From positions 146,027 through 210,026 of the forward strand of contig ONXC01000001.1 in NCBI GenBank assembly GCA_900321715.1: a stretch of DNA of 64,000 nucleotides, in the 5' to 3' direction. The notes beneath the pieces were generated by a model. The model did not search any database, was not told the origin of the DNA, and worked only from the letters and a program-made list of their open reading frames with translations. The DNA comes from an uncultured Bacteroidales bacterium. Lineage in GTDB: Bacteria > Bacteroidota > Bacteroidia > Bacteroidales > UBA932. The translations under genes were made by a program, and so were the position numbers. Shown in pieces: positions 61,271 to 64,000 of this stretch (the stretch's first letter is position 1; each line of letters begins with the position of its first letter).

Positions 61271-63112
61271 CTAAATTTCAACACTCACAGACCCCATGAC
61301 GTGGAAACCCGGCATGGGGTATTGCTGAACTATCTCGTAGCTGTGGTTGAAGAGGTTTCTAAGTTCCACGGCAAGCCTCAGGCCCCAGGGACCTTTCCAG
61401 GAAAGGGTCATGTCCCAGGTAGTGAAGGCGGGAAGATATGCCTCCGGGCGGGAGGAGGCGGCAGTGTAACGGACGCCGGTGACCTGCCCGCGGATATCGG
61501 CCCTGAAGGATTTCCAAACGCCGAAAATGTTGAAGGAGCCGCTGTGCAGCGGGATATACGGAATCTGCCAGGGATTTGACGGGTCAAAAGCCCGGTTGAA
61601 ACTGTACCGGGCGGTGATTCCGGCCTGCCAGGAGGTGGCTGTGTAGGCCGATGAAGCGCTCCACTCGTCCCAGTACACCTGGACATTCCCTATATTGTAC
61701 ATGCTCCAGCGGAAGAGGCTTCCGTTGGGGACGGCTATGAGCTTATCCGTGACGTGATTGAAGTAAAGCTCCTCCCTTATGCGGAAGCTCCACGGGCCGA
61801 AACTCCTGTCCCAGAGCCACCAGGCGCTTACCTGCCATACTTTTTCCGGCCTCAGGTCACGGCTTCCTACATTGGTGTAATAAAGGTCGTTGAAAGACGG
61901 AAGGCGGCAGGAACGCTTTCCAAGGAAGCCGAACTCCCAGTCAAAGCGAGGATGCCAGTCCACAAGAAGGGCGGGGGAGAGGAAGCGGTATCCGTCCGAT
62001 GTCCCCTGGTACTGCGCGCTCACCTGTATCCTCCATGGATCCAGAAGGAAGGCCGATGAAAACGCCCCCAGGACCTGCTGCCTCCGCGCATTTACCTTTG
62101 CGGAGAGCCAGTCGGCCTGGACGTCCACGGCGGCGTTGAGGTGGAGCCAGGGGAGCGCCTGATAGCCAAGCGATGCGGCGGCATATGCGCTCTGAAGATT
62201 GTAGTTCCAGGTGGCGCTTATGGAAGGGTCAAGTTCTGAAACGTCAATGAAATTAAGGATGTCAAGGCTGTACCTGGCCTTCACAAGAAGGCTAAGGCCG
62301 TGCCCCAGGGACTGTTCTCCGGAAATCTGGGCAGTAAGGCTGCGGTCATACTGACGGTCCTCTGACATTGGGTATTTGCCGCTCTGCTTGAATACGGGTC
62401 CGGGGATGCCGCGGCCTGCATCGTACCAGTTCACGGAGGCTTCGTATCGGCCTCCCCGGGGCAGGAACCACAGGTGACCGGCGGCCCTGAATGCCTTAAT
62501 GTCGCAGTTCTGGCGGGTTAGAAGGGTGTCTTTCCCAAGGTCCATAGTATGGAATGGGTACTGCCCATGAGCCCTGTCTCCTCCAAGGCGAAGGCGCGCG
62601 GCAAAGCGCCCGCGGCGGGTTTCAGCGCTGCCGCTGGGGGAGATGGTTCCAAAAGCGCCGCCACGTAGTTTCAGCCGCAGTTTTCGGCCGTCCGGGAGGG
62701 AAGACCTCAGGTGCAGGGAGGATGCGCTTCCGTATTCCCTGGCTGTCTGCACCAGGGCCGATTTCTGCCCTGCGTATAGTTCAATGGTCTCAAGGTCTTC
62801 GGTGAATAACCGGCCAAGGTCCACCTGCGCGTTCTGGGCGTTGTCTATGGGCACTCCGTCAAGGAAAATGGCCGTGTGGGCACTTCCGAGGCTTCTTACG
62901 TTCACTGTTTTGAGACCGCCCACGCCGCCGTAGTCACGGAGCTGGATGCCGCTGAAATCCCGGATTGCATCGGCGGCCGATGACGCGTCCCTGAGGACCA
63001 CGCCGCTTACGCTCTCGGAGGGAGGGGATACGTTACGGCTTGCGGTTACGCTGGATGCTTCAAGCGTATCCGGTGGAGAAACTAAAAGGGCTGCTATGAA
63101 GGCAAGGATCAT
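61271..63112 (-). CDS. TonB-dependent receptor, BtuB-like
   Basis: A 613-residue outer-membrane receptor, almost the size of E. coli BtuB. The plug domain reads AADAIRDFSGIQLRDYGG, LKTVNVRSLGSAHTAIFLDG and VDLGRLFTEDLETIELYAGQ; a barrel of about 22 strands follows, ending ELRNLFNHSYEIVQQYPMPG with a short terminal strand. Such a small receptor with a vitamin-type plug and a neighbouring propeller lipoprotein suggests cobalamin uptake. Its start overlaps the upstream small gene (ATGA). No cobalamin riboswitch is visible: the leader from the -7 box to the first gene is only about 70 nt. Confidence 0.83.
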   Translation of the reverse strand: MILAFIAALLVSPPDTLEASSVTASRNVSPPSESVSGVVLRDASSAADAIRDFSGIQLRDYGGVGGLKTVNVRSLGSAHTAIFLDGVPIDNAQNAQVDLGRLFTEDLETIELYAGQKSALVQTAREYGSASSLHLRSSLPDGRKLRLKLRGGAFGTISPSGSAETRRGRFAARLRLGGDRAHGQYPFHTMDLGKDTLLTRQNCDIKAFRAAGHLWFLPRGGRYEASVNWYDAGRGIPGPVFKQSGKYPMSEDRQYDRSLTAQISGEQSLGHGLSLLVKARYSLDILNFIDVSELDPSISATWNYNLQSAYAAASLGYQALPWLHLNAAVDVQADWLSAKVNARRQQVLGAFSSAFLLDPWRIQVSAQYQGTSDGYRFLSPALLVDWHPRFDWEFGFLGKRSCRLPSFNDLYYTNVGSRDLRPEKVWQVSAWWLWDRSFGPWSFRIREELYFNHVTDKLIAVPNGSLFRWSMYNIGNVQVYWDEWSASSAYTATSWQAGITARYSFNRAFDPSNPWQIPYIPLHSGSFNIFGVWKSFRADIRGQVTGVRYTAASSRPEAYLPAFTTWDMTLSWKGPWGLRLAVELRNLFNHSYEIVQQYPMPGFHVMGSVSVEI

Positions 63113-63429
63113 TCAGAAAGTGCCTTCAGGATGGCTTTGGTGGTGTTTACGGCCTTCCCGGAAGGGAAGTCGAAGGGAAGCTTTGGGGCGTCTCCCGTGC
63201 GGAGAACCGCAGCAAAGGTGCCGGGAGTGGAGGTCTCCTCCAGGATGGCTTCTATGAACTGATGGTACCGCCAGGTGGAAAAGTCAAGGACAAGGTGCCC
63301 GCCGGCCTCAGATACGCTTCCATACGCATTCAGGACATCGGTAAGCTTAGCCTTTGCGGCTTCCATATTATCGGCCTTGAACAGCGCGGTTCCGCTGTCC
63401 ATGAGTTTCACCATCAGGATGTTGGACAT
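63109..63429 (-). CDS. Small hypothetical protein upstream of the TonB receptor
   Basis: A 106-residue cytosolic protein with no signal or membrane segment. It has a mixed alpha/beta pattern (SNILMVKLMDSGTALFKADN, then HLVLDFSTWRYHQFIEAIL). I do not recognise a family. It is cotranslated with the BtuB-like receptor (4-bp ATGA overlap), so it may act in the same process. The start at 63429 is preferred over an earlier in-frame codon at 63453 because it gives a compact protein; a -7 box lies at 63498-63505. Confidence 0.65.
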   Translation of the reverse strand: MSNILMVKLMDSGTALFKADNMEAAKAKLTDVLNAYGSVSEAGGHLVLDFSTWRYHQFIEAILEETSTPGTFAAVLRTGDAPKLPFDFPSGKAVNTTKAILKALSE

Positions 63430-63497
63430 AATAATGAAGTTTTTGCACTGCAAACCTTAGATTTGCAGCGTAGTTCTCTGCATCCAGGTTTGTACGA

Positions 63498-63505
63498 CAA
63501 AAATA
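63498..63505 (-). promoter_or_regulatory. Promoter -7 box of the receptor operon
   Basis: TATTTTTG on the minus strand; 69 bp to the first start codon. The leader contains a short CTGCAAA/TTTGCAG hairpin (63448-63468). Confidence 0.6.
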
Positions 63506-63544
63506 GTATATTTATGCCGATATTGAAAGTTTAACTAAAGGACA

Positions 63545-63710
63545 ATGGAGCCGGGCGGTTCTCGATCACCGCAAATGGGTAAGACCCGTCTAAATTTTTT
63601 GCCCCGCCCGGCCCGTTGATCCAGGACCTGAATAAGAATATCCTTAGATGCAATAAGGTTTGTAGGTGAAGGATCGACGGCCCACTGTCCGCTTAAAAGC
63701 AGTGCAAGTT
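63545..63710 (+). ncRNA. Candidate bridge RNA of the IS110 element
   Basis: The stretch folds into three successive structures. Stem 1 pairs GCCGGGCGG (63550-63558) with CCGCCCGGC (63604-63612) around a 45-nt loop that holds a smaller GGGT/ACCC hairpin. Stem 2 pairs ccgttgatcc (from 63613) with ggatcgacgg (near 63671) around an internal loop with a CCTTA/TAAGG hairpin. Stem 3 pairs CACTG with CAGTG just before the recombinase ATG. Two large loops on long stems are what the target- and donor-binding loops of a bridge RNA require. RNA boundaries are approximate. Confidence 0.55.
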
Positions 63711-64000
63711 ATGAAAAAAATCTATGTCGGCATCGACATCAGCAAAGAAAAATGCAATCTCTGCTATCGCAGCGGTCTCAAGATTGTCCGCGAAGAAGAG
63801 ATCTCGAATGAAGTAAAGGCCCTCAAGAAGGCGTTTAAAGCGGCATTAAAAGCGCTTGGTGCATCTGTGGAAGAGGTCCTCGTCTGCGCCGAGTACACCG
63901 GACGATACATCTATCCTCTGACCGTAGCCTGCCAGGAACTGGACATCTTCCTCTGGATGGATGATCCCACCCGCATCAAGAACTCCATGGGCCTCACCCG
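63711..64000 (+). CDS. IS110-family recombinase (transposase), 3' end beyond the window
   Basis: The first 97 residues of an IS110/IS1111 recombinase. The RuvC-like DEDD domain is recognisable: the first catalytic Asp lies in VGIDISKEK at residue 8, and the Glu in VCAEYTGRY near 64. QELDIFLWMDDPTRIKNSMG matches the family region before the third acidic residue. The enzyme inserts a circular form at RNA-guided targets and needs a Ser-containing Tnp20 domain in the missing part. The start ATG at 63711 directly follows stem 3 of the candidate bridge RNA. Confidence 0.9.
   Translation, partial: MKKIYVGIDISKEKCNLCYRSGLKIVREEEISNEVKALKKAFKAALKALGASVEEVLVCAEYTGRYIYPLTVACQELDIFLWMDDPTRIKNSMGLT

Larger units (their letters stand above)
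63530..64000 (+). mobile_element. IS110-family insertion sequence, left part only
   Basis: About 180 bp of structured noncoding DNA followed by an IS110-type recombinase cut by the window end. The long noncoding end before the recombinase is the arrangement of the IS110 group, in which that end encodes the bridge RNA. IS110 elements lack long terminal inverted repeats, so the left boundary cannot be fixed here. Confidence 0.75.

Noticed and set aside
63430-63710. Cobalamin riboswitch near the BtuB-like operon or in the IS leader
   Set aside because: The minus-strand leader is only about 70 nt. The plus-strand sequence has a gcccactg-like string but lacks the B12 box and core helices, and it directly precedes an IS110 recombinase.

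Overview
The window looks like a chromosomal segment of a Bacteroidales bacterium, probably an uncultured gut or rumen lineage. Evidence: many promoters carry the Bacteroidota -7 box TAnnTTTG; Shine-Dalgarno sequences are nearly absent; and there are Bacteroidota-specific families (DUF3078, DUF4293, DUF3822, BT_3928-like, DUF5009, FadL-type porin, surface beta-propeller lipoprotein with a TonB receptor). Coding density is high, with many 1-20 bp gene overlaps. No tRNA or rRNA gene, prophage or CRISPR was seen.

Layout. 0-8 kb: 3' end of a secreted protein, a Tat-exported phosphoesterase, an MFS sugar porter / FAD oxidoreductase / DUF5009 operon, and ettA. 8-12 kb: a FNT-like channel, a CoA-transferase and mazG enclosed by a 0.5-0.6 kb inverted repeat pair. 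12-21 kb: rsmD/DUF3822 operon, then a long plus-strand operon (nrnA, two FKBP lipoproteins, MATE, cytidylate-kinase-like, serine hydrolase) and a HerA-like ATPase. 21-28 kb: queF-prfA, fabK-fabF-fabZ, DUF4293, DUF2807 and an acyltransferase. 28-32 kb: folP, ftsB/divIC-like, CPBP protease and a nucleotidyltransferase enclosed by a second, unrelated inverted repeat pair. 32-39 kb: E2-like/rimP/nusA/infB/tmk/BT_3928 operon. 39-49 kb: gpmI, then lipid A genes lpxD-lpxC-lpxA, WbqC-like, and proS/DUF3078/tilS. 48-57 kb: a very low-complexity Trp/Tyr- and Ser/Arg-rich lipoprotein with a FadL-like porin, dnaK, trpS, D-Ala-D-Ala dipeptidase and cstA. 57-64 kb: fba, a gmk/nadD/CYTH operon, a BtuG-like lipoprotein facing a BtuB-like receptor, and the left end of an IS110-family element with a probable bridge RNA.

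Most unusual signals. (1) A palindromic repeat family with four recognisable copies. Two lie between genes and two are inserted in frame inside the housekeeping genes folP and tilS, in opposite orientations relative to translation; this resembles Rickettsia palindromic elements. (2) Arrays of short motifs with exact periodicity and strand flips: a 9-mer every 22 bp, an 11-mer with 38/44/38 bp steps, and an 8-mer every 26 bp, at five loci. (3) A heptamer, GGCCGAT/ATCGGCC, about 12 times over-represented on both strands (42 hits counted by eye in 20 kb). (4) A candidate IS110 bridge RNA. (5) A terminator-like hairpin just behind the nusA promoter.
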